Shown: in pieces, positions 16,347-25,989 of the stretch
Numbering within the stretch: position 1 is the first letter of the stretch
Layout: each line of letters begins with the position of its first letter
Source: Mycolicibacterium aurum
GTDB lineage: Bacteria > Actinomycetota > Actinomycetes > Mycobacteriales > Mycobacteriaceae
Reading direction: 5' to 3'
NCBI RefSeq assembly: GCF_900637195.1
Contig: NZ_LR134356.1
Span: 1,984,001-2,048,000 of the forward strand
Length of the DNA: 64,000 nt
Position numbers and translations under genes: made by a program
The notes under the pieces: generated by a model
What the model was told of the DNA's origin: nothing
Databases searched by the model: none
Seen by the model: the letters and a program-made list of their open reading frames with translations, nothing else

Positions 16347-17438
16347 ATGGCCAGTGTTTTCGGACCGGACATCACATTCCTCGGCGTCCCGCGGTGTGAC
16401 CTTGCCGACGTGTCGACCTATGCCGACGCCGACATCGTCATCCTCGGAGCACCTCTCGACGGCGGCACGACGTACCGATCCGGGACACGGTTCGGTCCCT
16501 CGGCGCTGCGACAGGCCTGCTATCTGCCGCAGGACGGCTCTCGGCCCAGCCTCGCCCTGCGCGTCGACGGCCTCAAAGACCTGCGGGTGTTCGACGCCGG
16601 CGACGTCGCGCTCTACAACGGCAACATCGACGAGGCGGTGCGATTGATCGAGGAGGAGGTGTACAAGATCTGCGCCGCCGGCGCGATTCCCATCGTGCTG
16701 GGTGGCGATCACACGATCGCCTGGCCCGACCACACCGGGGTCGCACGCCAGCACGGCTTCGGGAAGGTGTCGATGATCCACTTCGACGCCCACGCCGACA
16801 CCGGTGACATCCACTCCGGGTCGCTGGTGGGGCACGGGACGCCGATGCGGCGGCTCATCGAGTCCGGCGCCCTGCGCGGCGACAGGTTCCTGCAGCTGGG
16901 CCTGCGCGGATACTGGCCCGACGAGCCGATACTGCAGTGGATGGCGGCCCAGGGGTTGCGGTCCTACGAGATGACCGAGATCGTGGCGCGCGGTCTTGAG
17001 ACATGTCTGACCGAGGCTTTCGAGATCGCGACCGATGACTGTGAGGGCGTGTTCCTGTCGGTCGACATCGACGTGTGCGACCCCGGCCATGCCCCGGGCA
17101 CGGGAACGCCGGAGCCCGGCGGCTTCTCGGCCCGGCAACTGCTGGATGCCGTGCGGCGAATCTGCTACGAGCTTCCGGTGCTGGGCGTCGACATCGTCGA
17201 GGTCGCACCGCCCTACGACCACGCGGACATCACGGCACTGCTGGGCAATCGTGTGGTGCTCGAGGTCGTCTCGGCGATTGCGCGGCGGCGCAAGGACGCA
17301 GCGCAGGGCACCACGTGGGATCCCAGCCAGCCGCTGCTGGCAGGGCGTGAGGTCGACGAGCAGTTACGACTGATCGCCGAAGGCGAAGAAGCCCGACGGC
17401 GCGGTGAGGGCGGCACCCGTCCGCACCATCACCACTGA
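16347..17438 (+). CDS. Agmatinase/guanidinobutyrase-family ureohydrolase
   Basis: A 363-aa arginase/agmatinase-superfamily enzyme that would hydrolyse a guanidino group to an amine and urea. Metal-binding motifs are intact: GGDHTIAWP, DAHADTGD and SVDIDVCDPGHAPGTGTPEPGG. The N-terminal PLDGGTTYRSGTRFGPSALR is typical of agmatinases. It is longer than average and ends in a run HHHH, an unusual tail that could bind metal; some members use Ni(II) rather than Mn(II), such as guanidine hydrolase. Agmatine, 4-guanidinobutanoate or guanidine are all possible substrates. The third gene after the receptor and TetR, it links import of a nitrogen compound to urea release. Confidence 0.9.
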   Translation: MASVFGPDITFLGVPRCDLADVSTYADADIVILGAPLDGGTTYRSGTRFGPSALRQACYLPQDGSRPSLALRVDGLKDLRVFDAGDVALYNGNIDEAVRLIEEEVYKICAAGAIPIVLGGDHTIAWPDHTGVARQHGFGKVSMIHFDAHADTGDIHSGSLVGHGTPMRRLIESGALRGDRFLQLGLRGYWPDEPILQWMAAQGLRSYEMTEIVARGLETCLTEAFEIATDDCEGVFLSVDIDVCDPGHAPGTGTPEPGGFSARQLLDAVRRICYELPVLGVDIVEVAPPYDHADITALLGNRVVLEVVSAIARRRKDAAQGTTWDPSQPLLAGREVDEQLRLIAEGEEARRRGEGGTRPHHHH

Positions 17439-17448
17439 GGCCCGCCGG

Positions 17449-18630
17449 TCAGAAGCTGTGCTGCGGCCCCTGGGCCTTTTTGTACAGCGCCTTGAGCATG
17501 CGGTCGCGGAACGCGGCGTTGTCGATCAGCTTCACGCCGGCTCCCGCCAGCTTGGGCTGTCCGATCAGCTTGTGCATGTAGCGACCGCGCTTGTACTCCC
17601 GGCCCCACGCCGCTTCCATGCGCTGCGCGTAGTTGGTGAAGTCGTCGGGGCCGCCGTTGGTCAGCGCCGCGACCGCGCATTCGCCTGCGGCGAGACCGGA
17701 TTCGAGGGCCTTGGAGATGCCCGCACCCGAGGCCGGTTTGCCTGCGCCCAGCGAGTCACCGGTGAACAGGACGCCGGGGCGCCAGGGTGGCCACGCGGTG
17801 AAGCCCATGGGCAGTCGCCAGGCCCGCACGCTCTTGTTCTTCTTCAGCTCCTCGATGGGCGGAAGTTCCCAGTCGCGCGGCAGTGTGCGCAGGAAATCGC
17901 CCAGGAACTGGGTGGCATTAATGGACTGCCAGTTCTTGTAGCTGTTGACGTAGCCGAGGCCGATGTTGAACACGCCGTTGCCCATCGGGAACACCCAGCC
18001 GTAGCCCGGCAGCTGGTCACCCTCGAACATCAGCTTCAGATAGATGTCCAGCGAGTCGGAATCCGCGCGGTTGGCGTGCATCTCGGAGCGGATCGCGATG
18101 GCCTGATAGCCGTTGTACTGGGAGTCGATCTTGAGTGCGCGCTTGATGGGGGAGTAGGCGCCGTCCGCGGCGATCACCGCGTCGCCGTACACCTTCTCTC
18201 CACCCTTGAGGACGACGCCGATCACGCGGCCGGTGGCGTCCAACTCGGGCCCGGTCACCTCGGCGCCCTGGCGGATCTCGGCGCCGACGGACTCGGCGTG
18301 CTTGAGCAGCACGGTGTCGAGGTGCTCGCGGCTGACGGTGTGGCCGTGGTCGGGCATGCCGGGACGCTTGGGGAACGACAGCTCCCAGCGGCTCGGGCTG
18401 AACACCGTCACGCGATTGACCCGGTGATAGGTGGCGACCTCGTCGGCCAGCCCCATCTTCTGCAGGTAGCTCACCGCACGCGCGGTCAAGCCGTCACCGC
18501 AGGGCTTGGCGCGCGGGAACTGTGCCTTGTCCAGCACCACCACCTTGGCGCCGGTTTGTGCCGCCTGCCATGCGGCGGCAGACCCGGAGGGCCCACCACC
18601 TGCGATGACCACGTCGTATCGCTGAGTCAT
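17449..18630 (-). CDS. Geranylgeranyl reductase-family FAD-dependent oxidoreductase
   Basis: A 393-aa flavoprotein. Rossmann motif VVIAGGGPSGSAAAW at residues 7-21, then PRAKPCGDGLTARAV (the family's P-x-x-K-x-CGDG signature), and GDSLGAGKPASGAGI near the FAD-binding C-terminal motif. Relatives saturate isoprenoid double bonds, as in menaquinone (MenJ) or archaeal lipids. It is distinct from the Rv0561c-type as I recall that sequence. ATG 18630 has AGAGAG upstream. It is divergent from the TetR at 18783. Confidence 0.88.
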   Translation of the reverse strand: MTQRYDVVIAGGGPSGSAAAWQAAQTGAKVVVLDKAQFPRAKPCGDGLTARAVSYLQKMGLADEVATYHRVNRVTVFSPSRWELSFPKRPGMPDHGHTVSREHLDTVLLKHAESVGAEIRQGAEVTGPELDATGRVIGVVLKGGEKVYGDAVIAADGAYSPIKRALKIDSQYNGYQAIAIRSEMHANRADSDSLDIYLKLMFEGDQLPGYGWVFPMGNGVFNIGLGYVNSYKNWQSINATQFLGDFLRTLPRDWELPPIEELKKNKSVRAWRLPMGFTAWPPWRPGVLFTGDSLGAGKPASGAGISKALESGLAAGECAVAALTNGGPDDFTNYAQRMEAAWGREYKRGRYMHKLIGQPKLAGAGVKLIDNAAFRDRMLKALYKKAQGPQHSF

Positions 18631-18690
18631 AGCTCTCTCTCGTTGAGCGGCTGTCGGGGAGATAGTACCCAAACTCGCGGAGGGCATCGC

Positions 18691-18776
18691 GGCGAGCGAC
18701 CTCGCCGTCACAGAGCTGTGAGATGCGCCCGCCCCGCGCGGTCTGGGCAGGTCAGCGGTATCTGAGCAGGTACAGT
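18691..18776. promoter_or_regulatory. Inverted repeats and leaderless promoter in the reductase/TetR gap
   Basis: GGCGAG-CGAC-CTCGCC (18691-18706) and CACAG-AG-CTGTG (18709-18720) are two perfect dyads in the gap between divergent genes, so they are candidate TetR operators. TACAGT at 18771-18776 is a -10-like element 6 nt before the TetR GTG. Confidence 0.5.
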
Positions 18777-18782
18777 GATCGG

Positions 18783-19523
18783 GTGCGACGAGGGTCGAGG
18801 GCACGCGCGGGCGAAGAAGCGGGCGTCAAGGTGGACGCCCGCAGTGAGCGCTGGCGCGAACACCGCAAGAAGGTGCGCTCGGAAATCGTCGACGCCGCAT
18901 TCCGCGCCATAGACCAGCTCGGCCCCGAGGTGTCGCTGCGCGAGATCGCCGAGGAGGCGGGCACGGCCAAGCCCAAGATCTATCGGCACTTCACCGACAA
19001 GTCGGACCTGTTCCAGGCGATCGGGCAGCGCATGCGCGACATGCTGTGGGCGGCCATCTTTCCGTCCATCGACATCTCCACCGATCCGGCGCGCACCGTG
19101 ATCTTCCGCGCCGTCGAGCAGTACGTCCGGCTGGTCGACGAGCATCCGAACGTGATCCGCTTCCTGATGCAGGGGCGGTTCGCCGAGCAGAGTGAGTCGG
19201 CCATGCGGGCGCTCAACGAAGGCCGCGACATCACGTTGGCGATGGCCGAGATGTTCAACAACGAACTGCGCGACATGGAACTGGACCACGCGGCGTTCGA
19301 GCTGGCCGGGTTCGCGACGTTCGGGGCGGCCGCCTCGGCCACCGACTGGTGGCTGGGCTCCGATCAGGACAGCCCGCGCCGGCTGCCACCGGAGAAGTTC
19401 GTCGACTACCTGACCACCATCATGATGGGCTCCATCAACGGCACGTGCGAGGTGCTCGGTGTCCGCGTGGACCCGGATCTGCCGCTGCACGAGGGCGTGA
19501 AGCGTCGCGAACAGGTCGCCTGA
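18783..19523 (+). CDS. TetR-family regulator (Rv3050c-like)
   Basis: A 246-aa TetR protein, HTH around residues 20-70 (RSEIVDAAFRAIDQLG, SLREIAEEAGTAKPKIYRHF). Start is GTG 18783: TACAGT ends 6 nt upstream, and this gives the same length as I recall for Rv3050c. The gene precedes the FAD monooxygenase by 62 bp in the same direction, as in M. tuberculosis. Confidence 0.9.
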   Translation: MRRGSRARAGEEAGVKVDARSERWREHRKKVRSEIVDAAFRAIDQLGPEVSLREIAEEAGTAKPKIYRHFTDKSDLFQAIGQRMRDMLWAAIFPSIDISTDPARTVIFRAVEQYVRLVDEHPNVIRFLMQGRFAEQSESAMRALNEGRDITLAMAEMFNNELRDMELDHAAFELAGFATFGAAASATDWWLGSDQDSPRRLPPEKFVDYLTTIMMGSINGTCEVLGVRVDPDLPLHEGVKRREQVA

Positions 19524-19533
19524 CGCGCCATCA

Positions 19534-19578
19534 GAGGCCGTTGGCCTCTTATCCGGTACCGGCGTTCCCAGGTACAGT
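19534..19578 (+). promoter_or_regulatory. 7-bp inverted repeat and promoter before the FAD monooxygenase
   Basis: AGAGGCC-GTT-GGCCTCT (19534-19550) is a perfect dyad 10 nt after the TetR stop; it may be an operator or a weak terminator (followed by TAT, no T tract). TACAGT at 19573-19578 lies 7 nt before ATG 19586, so the monooxygenase seems to have its own leaderless promoter with the dyad in the -35 region. Confidence 0.5.
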
Positions 19579-19585
19579 CTGAGGC

Positions 19586-21106
19586 ATGACGCTGGCGCAG
19601 CAGGACGACACGACGACCGACGACCAGGCGCCGGTGCGGACCCGTGCCCTGATCATCGGCACCGGGTTCTCGGGGCTCGGGATGGGCATCGAGCTGCAGC
19701 AGCAGGGTGTCGATTTCCTGATCCTGGAGAAGGCCGACGAGATCGGCGGCACCTGGCGCGACAACACCTATCCGGGCTGCGCGTGCGACATCCCCTCGCA
19801 CATGTATTCGTTCTCCTTCGAGCCGAAGGCGGACTGGACCCATATGTGGTCCTTCCAGCCGGAGATCCAGGAGTACCTGCTCGGGTTGACCGCCAAGTAC
19901 GGCCTACGGCGCTACATCCAGTTCGGTGCGCACGTCGATCGCGCGCTGTGGGACGACGACGAACTGCGCTGGCACGTCTTCACCAAAGACGGCCGCGAGT
20001 TCATCGCGCAGTTCCTGATCTCGGGCGCGGGCGGTCTGCACATTCCGCTCATCCCCGAATTCGACGGTCTGGACGACTACCTCGCCGCCGGCCACGCGGC
20101 CTTTCACTCCGCGCAGTGGGACCACAGCGTCGACATCACCGGTAAGCGTGTCGCGGTGGTCGGCACCGGCGCCAGCGCCATCCAGATCGTCCCGGAGATC
20201 GTCAAGGACGTCGCCGGGCTGCAGCTCTACCAGCGCACACCCGCCTGGGTGATGCCGCGGCCGAACAATCCGATCCCGGAGGCGATGCAGCGCGCCTTCG
20301 CCAACGTGCCGGGAACGCGGGCGGCGATGCGTGCGGGCATCTACTGGGTGCACGAGACCGTCGGATTCGCGATGACGAAGCAGCCACGGTTGCTCAAGAT
20401 CGGCGAGCTGCTCGGCAAGTGGAACATCCGACGCTCGATCAAGGACAAGGAGCTGCGCCGCAAGCTGACCCCGGACTACACCGCCGGCTGCAAGCGGATC
20501 CTGAACTCCGACACCTACTACCGCGGCATCGCCGACCCGAAGACCGAGGTGGTGACCGACCGCATCGTACGGTTCACCCCGCGCGGCATCGTGACCGCGG
20601 ACGCGCAGGGGCGCGAGACCGAGCGGGACACCGACGTCGTGGTGTTCGCGACCGGCTTCCACGTCACCGACTCCTTCACCTACGTCGACATCAAGGGTCC
20701 GGGCGGGGAGGACCTGGTCGATCGGTGGAAGAGCGAAGGCATCGCCGCGCTGCGCGGTATCGCCGTCGCGGACATGCCGAATCTGTTCTTCCTGCTGGGC
20801 CCCAACACCGCGCTGGGCCACAACTCGGTGGTGTTCATGATCGAGTCGCAGATCCGCTATGCGGCGAAGGCCATCGCCGCGGTGGACCGCGCCGGCGTCC
20901 AGGCGCTGGCCCCTACCCGGACCGCGCAGGATCGCTACAACGACGAACTGCAGCACGATCTGGCCGGCACGGTGTGGAGCACCGGCGGGTGCAGCAGCTG
21001 GTACAACGACGAGCACGGTGTCAACCGGACGCTGTGGAGCGGCATGACGTGGCAGTACTGGCTTGCGACACGACGGTTCAAGGCGTCGGAGTACAGCTTT
21101 CGCTGA
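19586..21106 (+). CDS. Flavin-containing (Baeyer-Villiger-type) monooxygenase, Rv3049c-like
   Basis: A 506-aa FAD/NADPH monooxygenase. FAD motif IIGTGFSGLGMG near residue 28, then DEIGGTWRDNTYPGCACDIPSHMYS, the fingerprint region GHAAFHSAQWDH around residue 170, and NADPH motif VVGTGASAIQ. The C-terminal ATGFHV motif of class B monooxygenases is present. It is related to EthA-type enzymes. Cofactor motifs are complete; the substrate, likely a ketone, is unknown. Confidence 0.92.
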   Translation: MTLAQQDDTTTDDQAPVRTRALIIGTGFSGLGMGIELQQQGVDFLILEKADEIGGTWRDNTYPGCACDIPSHMYSFSFEPKADWTHMWSFQPEIQEYLLGLTAKYGLRRYIQFGAHVDRALWDDDELRWHVFTKDGREFIAQFLISGAGGLHIPLIPEFDGLDDYLAAGHAAFHSAQWDHSVDITGKRVAVVGTGASAIQIVPEIVKDVAGLQLYQRTPAWVMPRPNNPIPEAMQRAFANVPGTRAAMRAGIYWVHETVGFAMTKQPRLLKIGELLGKWNIRRSIKDKELRRKLTPDYTAGCKRILNSDTYYRGIADPKTEVVTDRIVRFTPRGIVTADAQGRETERDTDVVVFATGFHVTDSFTYVDIKGPGGEDLVDRWKSEGIAALRGIAVADMPNLFFLLGPNTALGHNSVVFMIESQIRYAAKAIAAVDRAGVQALAPTRTAQDRYNDELQHDLAGTVWSTGGCSSWYNDEHGVNRTLWSGMTWQYWLATRRFKASEYSFR

Positions 21107-21138
21107 GCGCCGCGCGACAGTTCAGCGACACGCCAGAA

Positions 21139-21186
21139 ACACAACATCTCGTACAGCGCAGCGATGTCGCACACCAGTTGTAGTGT
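21139..21186. promoter_or_regulatory. Pair of NrdR-box-like sites upstream of nrdF2
   Basis: ACACAACATCTCGTAC (21139-21154) and ACACCAGTTGTAGTGT (21171-21186) begin 32 bp apart, the same phase as the pair upstream of nrdH. The second matches ACAC-N8-GTGT exactly. Confidence 0.75.
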
Positions 21187-21235
21187 TGAGGTCGCCGCGG
21201 GAGATCTCGCGGCGACAGCGTAAAAAGCCAGGTGA

Positions 21236-22222
<987 letters not shown>

Positions 22223-22270
22223 CGCGATCGGCGCAGCGCGCGTCGCGGTCGAGGATGAGTAGGTCCGGCA

Positions 22271-22603
22271 ATGACGGAGCCTGTGAGCAACGCCGATCTC
22301 GGCGACACGGAACCGGCGGAGGCACCGAAGCCTTCGACGTGGCGCGTGCTCCTCGCCGCCCTGAGCCCGAAGACCGTGTGGGCCATGGCCGACGGTCAAC
22401 CGGTGGTACTCAAGCAGTTCGTCCAGTTCTGCCTGATCATCGTCTACCCGGGATGGGTGCTCGGGATTCTGGGTTGCCTGGCGGTGTACGGGCTGTTCTA
22501 CATCACGGTCTACCCGGTGCTCTGGGTGTTGTTGTGGCCGATGCGGGCCTGGATGAAGAAGAACCGACCCGAGGAGTACGCGCGGAGCCAGCGCGAGAAC
22601 TAG
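22271..22603 (+). CDS. Small membrane protein following nrdF2
   Basis: A 110-aa protein. The N-terminal 25 residues are acidic and low-complexity (GDTEPAEAPKPS). Two adjacent hydrophobic stretches between residues 48 and 92 (FCLIIVYPGWVLGILGCLAVYG, then FYITVYPVLWVLLWPM) form one or two membrane segments, and the C-terminus is charged. It occupies the place of a short hypothetical gene (Rv3047c position) but I cannot assert homology. Starts 48 nt after the nrdF2 stop. Confidence 0.7.
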   Translation: MTEPVSNADLGDTEPAEAPKPSTWRVLLAALSPKTVWAMADGQPVVLKQFVQFCLIIVYPGWVLGILGCLAVYGLFYITVYPVLWVLLWPMRAWMKKNRPEEYARSQREN

Positions 22604-22612
22604 ACTCGCCCG

Positions 22613-24772
22613 CTACTGGGGCACCGGGATGGTCGCGCTGATCCGGGTGCCCTCACCGGGGCGGCTGGTCACCGTCAGTTCACCCGAGAGCGCCTCCACT
22701 CGGTCGCGCAGCCCCACCAGTCCGGAGCCTCCGTCGGTCGACGCGCCGCCCACTCCGTCGTCGGTCACCGACAGGTTGAGGGCCGTGCCGGTCTCGGACA
22801 GCCCGACCTCGACCGTCACCGAGTCGGCGTCGGCGTGCTTGGCGATGTTCGTCAACGATTCGGCGACAACGTAATACGCCGCCACCTCCACCGGCTCCGG
22901 AAGGCGCCGCTCGACGTCGACGACCACCTCGACCGGCACCGTCGAACGCCGGGCCAGATTGCGCATCGCCGGCCTCAGTCCACCTCGCGACAGCACGGCC
23001 GGATGCAGACCTCGCGACAGCTCCTGCAGATCCGAGTGCAATCCGGCCAGGCCGTCGACGACGTTCGACAGCTGGGTGCGCAACTCCTGATCCCCCTCGA
23101 CTGCCGCCTCGGCCGCCCGCAGCTGCAGGCTCAACGAGACGATGCGCTGTTGCGCCCCGTCGTGCAGGTCGCGTTCGAAGCCGCGGCGGGCTTCGTCGGC
23201 GGCCGCGACGATGCGGGCTCGCGATGCCGTGAGCTCGGCTCGCGTCTCTGCGTTGGCGATCGCCGTGGAGATGAGGTCGGCGAAATCACCGATGTGCGCT
23301 TCGGCGGTGTCCGGAATGCTCTGCGCGGAATGCGATCCCACCACCAGTACGCCCCGGGTGCGGCCGTCGATGATCACCGGGGCGCCTGCGCCGGACCGTA
23401 CCCCGAGGGCCCGCAACCGTGTCGCGATCTGGCCGGGAACGCTGCTGTAGTCATCGATGCGCGCGGGGCTTCCGGTGCGCCTGACCCGCGCGCTGATGCT
23501 GTCGCCGTCGAGCAGGAACCGTTCTCCGACAGGCCATCCCGGCTGCTCGCCGTGATTCAGGGTGGCCTGCACGACGGCGTGCTCGCCGGTGTCGAAGGTC
23601 AGCAGGGTGACGTGGTTGACCTCGAGGCTGTGCGCCAGCTCGGCGACGGCGACGTCGTAGACGTCGGACAGCGCTGCGCCCCGCGCGACCAGGGTCGCCA
23701 CCCGTCGCAGTGCCGCCTGCTGGATACGCGCCACCCTCAACCGGTCCTGTTCCTGCTTGCGTTCGGTGACGTCGCGGGCGCCGCCGAGCAGCACCCCGTG
23801 ATCGAAGACGACGTTCCACTCCAGCCACCGCACGGCGCCGTCGCGGCGCAGACACCGGTTCTCGAACTGGGTGGCGCCGTCGGTCTGCGGTACCGCCGCC
23901 AGTGCGGCCGCGGTGATGTGCCGGTCATCGGGGTGGATGAAGTCGACCAGCGGTCGTTCGGTCAGCTCCGCTGAGGAGTAGCCCAGCGCACGCTCGAACG
24001 CGGGATTCACCCGGTTCAGGCGTTCGGCGTCACCGATGAACAGCAGATCGGAGGCCACCGCGAAGAACCGTTCCAGCTCGCGGCGGCTGGCTTCGAGTTC
24101 GGCGGTGATGCCCTCGCGGTCGCAGGCCGCCGCCAGCAGCGCCTGCAGCGACGGCACCATCCGGTGCACCCGCCGCACGGAGGCGGCGGTGATGTCCTTG
24201 GGGACGAGCAGCGTCCCGGTGTGTGCGCCGCCGTCGAGGAGGGCGATGGCCAACTGATCGGGACCGGCCTCGGCGGCGCCGACGGACAGCGTCGTGAACG
24301 GTAGTCCGAGCACGTCGGCGAAGCGCCGGCCCGCGTCCTCCAGTGCCGGGCTCAAGGCGGGTGCCCGCAGCATCAACCGAGCGAGCTCAGCCGCCAGATC
24401 CGCCTCGCGGCGACGCTGCTCCGCTTCGGCGGCACGTAATCGGGCTTGTCCGACAAGGGCGTTGGTGAGAAGAGCGAGTGTGAGGAAGATGGCCAGCGCG
24501 GGAGCCAGGCTGTCCTGTCCCTCGAGATGGAAGTAGGCGTAGACCGTGGCACTGGCGAGTGACGTGGCGATCGCCAGTCCGAAACCCCACCCGGCCGAAA
24601 CCACCAACACGCCCAGCAGGAGAATCGCGCCGAAGGCGTTCTCCGGGGCGATCCGCTTGAGCGCCAGCACGGCGAGCACCTCGGCGACGAGGAACCCGAC
24701 GGCCACGACGATGCCCAGGCCCAGCGGGCGGGCGGGGGACCGCACCACCTGCTCCAGGAAGCGGGTCGGCAT
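22613..24772 (-). CDS. NarL-type sensor histidine kinase with membrane, PAS and GAF domains
   Basis: A 719-aa kinase. Hydrophobic segments at residues 18-110 make about four membrane helices, followed by a helical linker (111-150), a PAS/PAC domain (about 236-341, ending TERKQEQD), a GAF domain (352-512), the HisKA_3 dimerisation helix with DLHDGAQQR (phosphorylated His537), and an HATPase with DDGVGG and GLVGLRDRVEAL. It acts at the membrane and probably phosphorylates the NarL-type regulator at 25210. ATG 24772 is used; GTG 24787 is an alternative. No extracellular sensor domain is seen, so the signal is probably membrane or intracellular (redox or small molecule). Confidence 0.9.
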   Translation of the reverse strand: MPTRFLEQVVRSPARPLGLGIVVAVGFLVAEVLAVLALKRIAPENAFGAILLLGVLVVSAGWGFGLAIATSLASATVYAYFHLEGQDSLAPALAIFLTLALLTNALVGQARLRAAEAEQRRREADLAAELARLMLRAPALSPALEDAGRRFADVLGLPFTTLSVGAAEAGPDQLAIALLDGGAHTGTLLVPKDITAASVRRVHRMVPSLQALLAAACDREGITAELEASRRELERFFAVASDLLFIGDAERLNRVNPAFERALGYSSAELTERPLVDFIHPDDRHITAAALAAVPQTDGATQFENRCLRRDGAVRWLEWNVVFDHGVLLGGARDVTERKQEQDRLRVARIQQAALRRVATLVARGAALSDVYDVAVAELAHSLEVNHVTLLTFDTGEHAVVQATLNHGEQPGWPVGERFLLDGDSISARVRRTGSPARIDDYSSVPGQIATRLRALGVRSGAGAPVIIDGRTRGVLVVGSHSAQSIPDTAEAHIGDFADLISTAIANAETRAELTASRARIVAAADEARRGFERDLHDGAQQRIVSLSLQLRAAEAAVEGDQELRTQLSNVVDGLAGLHSDLQELSRGLHPAVLSRGGLRPAMRNLARRSTVPVEVVVDVERRLPEPVEVAAYYVVAESLTNIAKHADADSVTVEVGLSETGTALNLSVTDDGVGGASTDGGSGLVGLRDRVEALSGELTVTSRPGEGTRISATIPVPQ

Positions 24773-24859
24773 TGATTGCCAGGTCACCGGCCGATGGTAA
24801 TCGCAGATGTTCCGGTTAACAGGAATGACCTCGGTCCGCGTACCTGACAAGCTGGAGTC

Positions 24860-25213
24860 ATGAACGGTCCGCGCTGCCTCATCGTCGACGACAGTGCTGC
24901 CTTCCGTGACGCCGCTCGCGCCATGCTGGAGCGCGGCGGCATCGAGGTGGTCGGTACCGCCTGCGACGCCGCCGAAGCGATGCGCTGCGCCGAGGAACTC
25001 CGCCCCGACGTGGCGCTCGTCGACGTCGACCTCGGTTCCGACAGCGGTTTCGACGTGGCCGAGCAGATGACCGGTGTCCCCGTCATCTTGACGTCCACGC
25101 ACGACGAGCAGGACTTCGCCGACCTGATCGCCGCGAGCCCGGCGCTGGGATTCCTGCCCAAGCTGGCGCTGACGCCGCTTGCGGTGCGGCAGCTGCTGAA
25201 CCGAGTTCCCTAG
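24860..25213 (+). CDS. Stand-alone receiver (CheY-like) protein
   Basis: A 117-aa single receiver domain: acidic pair VDDS (Asp10-Asp11), phospho-acceptor Asp55 in LVDVDLGSDSG, Thr in ILTSTH and Lys in GFLPKLAL. No output domain. It is divergent from the kinase (87-bp gap) and its 3' end overlaps the regulator gene by 4 bp. It may compete with the regulator for phosphate from the kinase. All key receiver residues are intact. Confidence 0.9.
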   Translation: MNGPRCLIVDDSAAFRDAARAMLERGGIEVVGTACDAAEAMRCAEELRPDVALVDVDLGSDSGFDVAEQMTGVPVILTSTHDEQDFADLIAASPALGFLPKLALTPLAVRQLLNRVP

Positions 25214-25863
25214 CGCGTTTCCAGATACATGATCACCGCGCGGACCCGGCGGTGGTTGTCGCCGGTCTCGGGCAGGTTGAGTTTGGTCAGGATGCTGCGC
25301 ACGTGTTTCTCGACGGTGCCCTCCGTGACCCACAGCCGGCGTCCGATGCCGGCGTTGGACAGCCCTTCGGCCATCAGCGTGAGCACTTCGTGCTCGCGGG
25401 TGCTGAGCGCGCCCAGCGGGTCGTCCCGCTTGCGCGCCGAGACCAGCTCGGCCACCAAGGCGGGATCCACGACGGATGCGCCGTTGGCGATGCGTTGCAG
25501 CGTCTCGACGAAGTCCGTGACGTCGGTGACGCGGGTCTTCAGCAGGTAGCCGATGGCGTGGCCGCCGGCCAGCAGCTCCATCGCGTGGTCGACGTCGATG
25601 TGGGCCGAAAGCACCACGATGCCGATGTCGGGGGATTCCTCGCGGATCACCCGCGCCGCGTCGAGCCCCTCGCTGGTGTGGGTGGGTGGCATGCGGATGT
25701 CGACGAGAACCAGGTCCGGGCGCTCAGCGCGGACGAGCTCCAGCAGCGCGTCGCCGTCACCGGCCTGCCCGGCCACTTCGAACCCCGAGCGTTCCAGCAG
25801 GCTGGCAAGCCCTTCGCGCAACAACACATCGTCATCGGCGACGACCACCCTCAGGGCACACAT
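25210..25863 (-). CDS. NarL/FixJ-family response regulator
   Basis: A 217-aa regulator: receiver with DD at residues 10-12, Asp55 in LVDIRMP, Lys in GYLLKTRV, then a LuxR-type HTH (LSTREHEVLTLMAEGLSNAGIG ... TVEKHVRSI). ATG 25863 gives the normal length. It is divergent from the molybdenum hydroxylase genes across 126 bp, so they are possible targets; its own kinase is encoded in the same direction beyond the receiver-only gene. Confidence 0.92.
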   Translation of the reverse strand: MCALRVVVADDDVLLREGLASLLERSGFEVAGQAGDGDALLELVRAERPDLVLVDIRMPPTHTSEGLDAARVIREESPDIGIVVLSAHIDVDHAMELLAGGHAIGYLLKTRVTDVTDFVETLQRIANGASVVDPALVAELVSARKRDDPLGALSTREHEVLTLMAEGLSNAGIGRRLWVTEGTVEKHVRSILTKLNLPETGDNHRRVRAVIMYLETR

Positions 25864-25989
25864 AGCGTCACATTGTCGCATTGACAGGACGATCGGCCAC
25901 CGGGACGACGCCGATTGGCGGCTAGCGGTAACACCGCACCCCCGGCAGCATCGTCGACGGCGCCGGGTGATGTCGCCGACACTGGAGGC

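Noticed and set aside
15687..17222. A frame of about 510 codons on the minus strand over TetR and the ureohydrolase
   Set aside because: Covered by two well-supported + strand genes with intact motifs; composition is that of an antisense shadow.
17427..17435. C-terminal HHHH of the ureohydrolase as an engineered His tag
   Set aside because: The surrounding sequence is ordinary chromosome with an adjacent convergent gene; there are only four histidines, so it is treated as natural.
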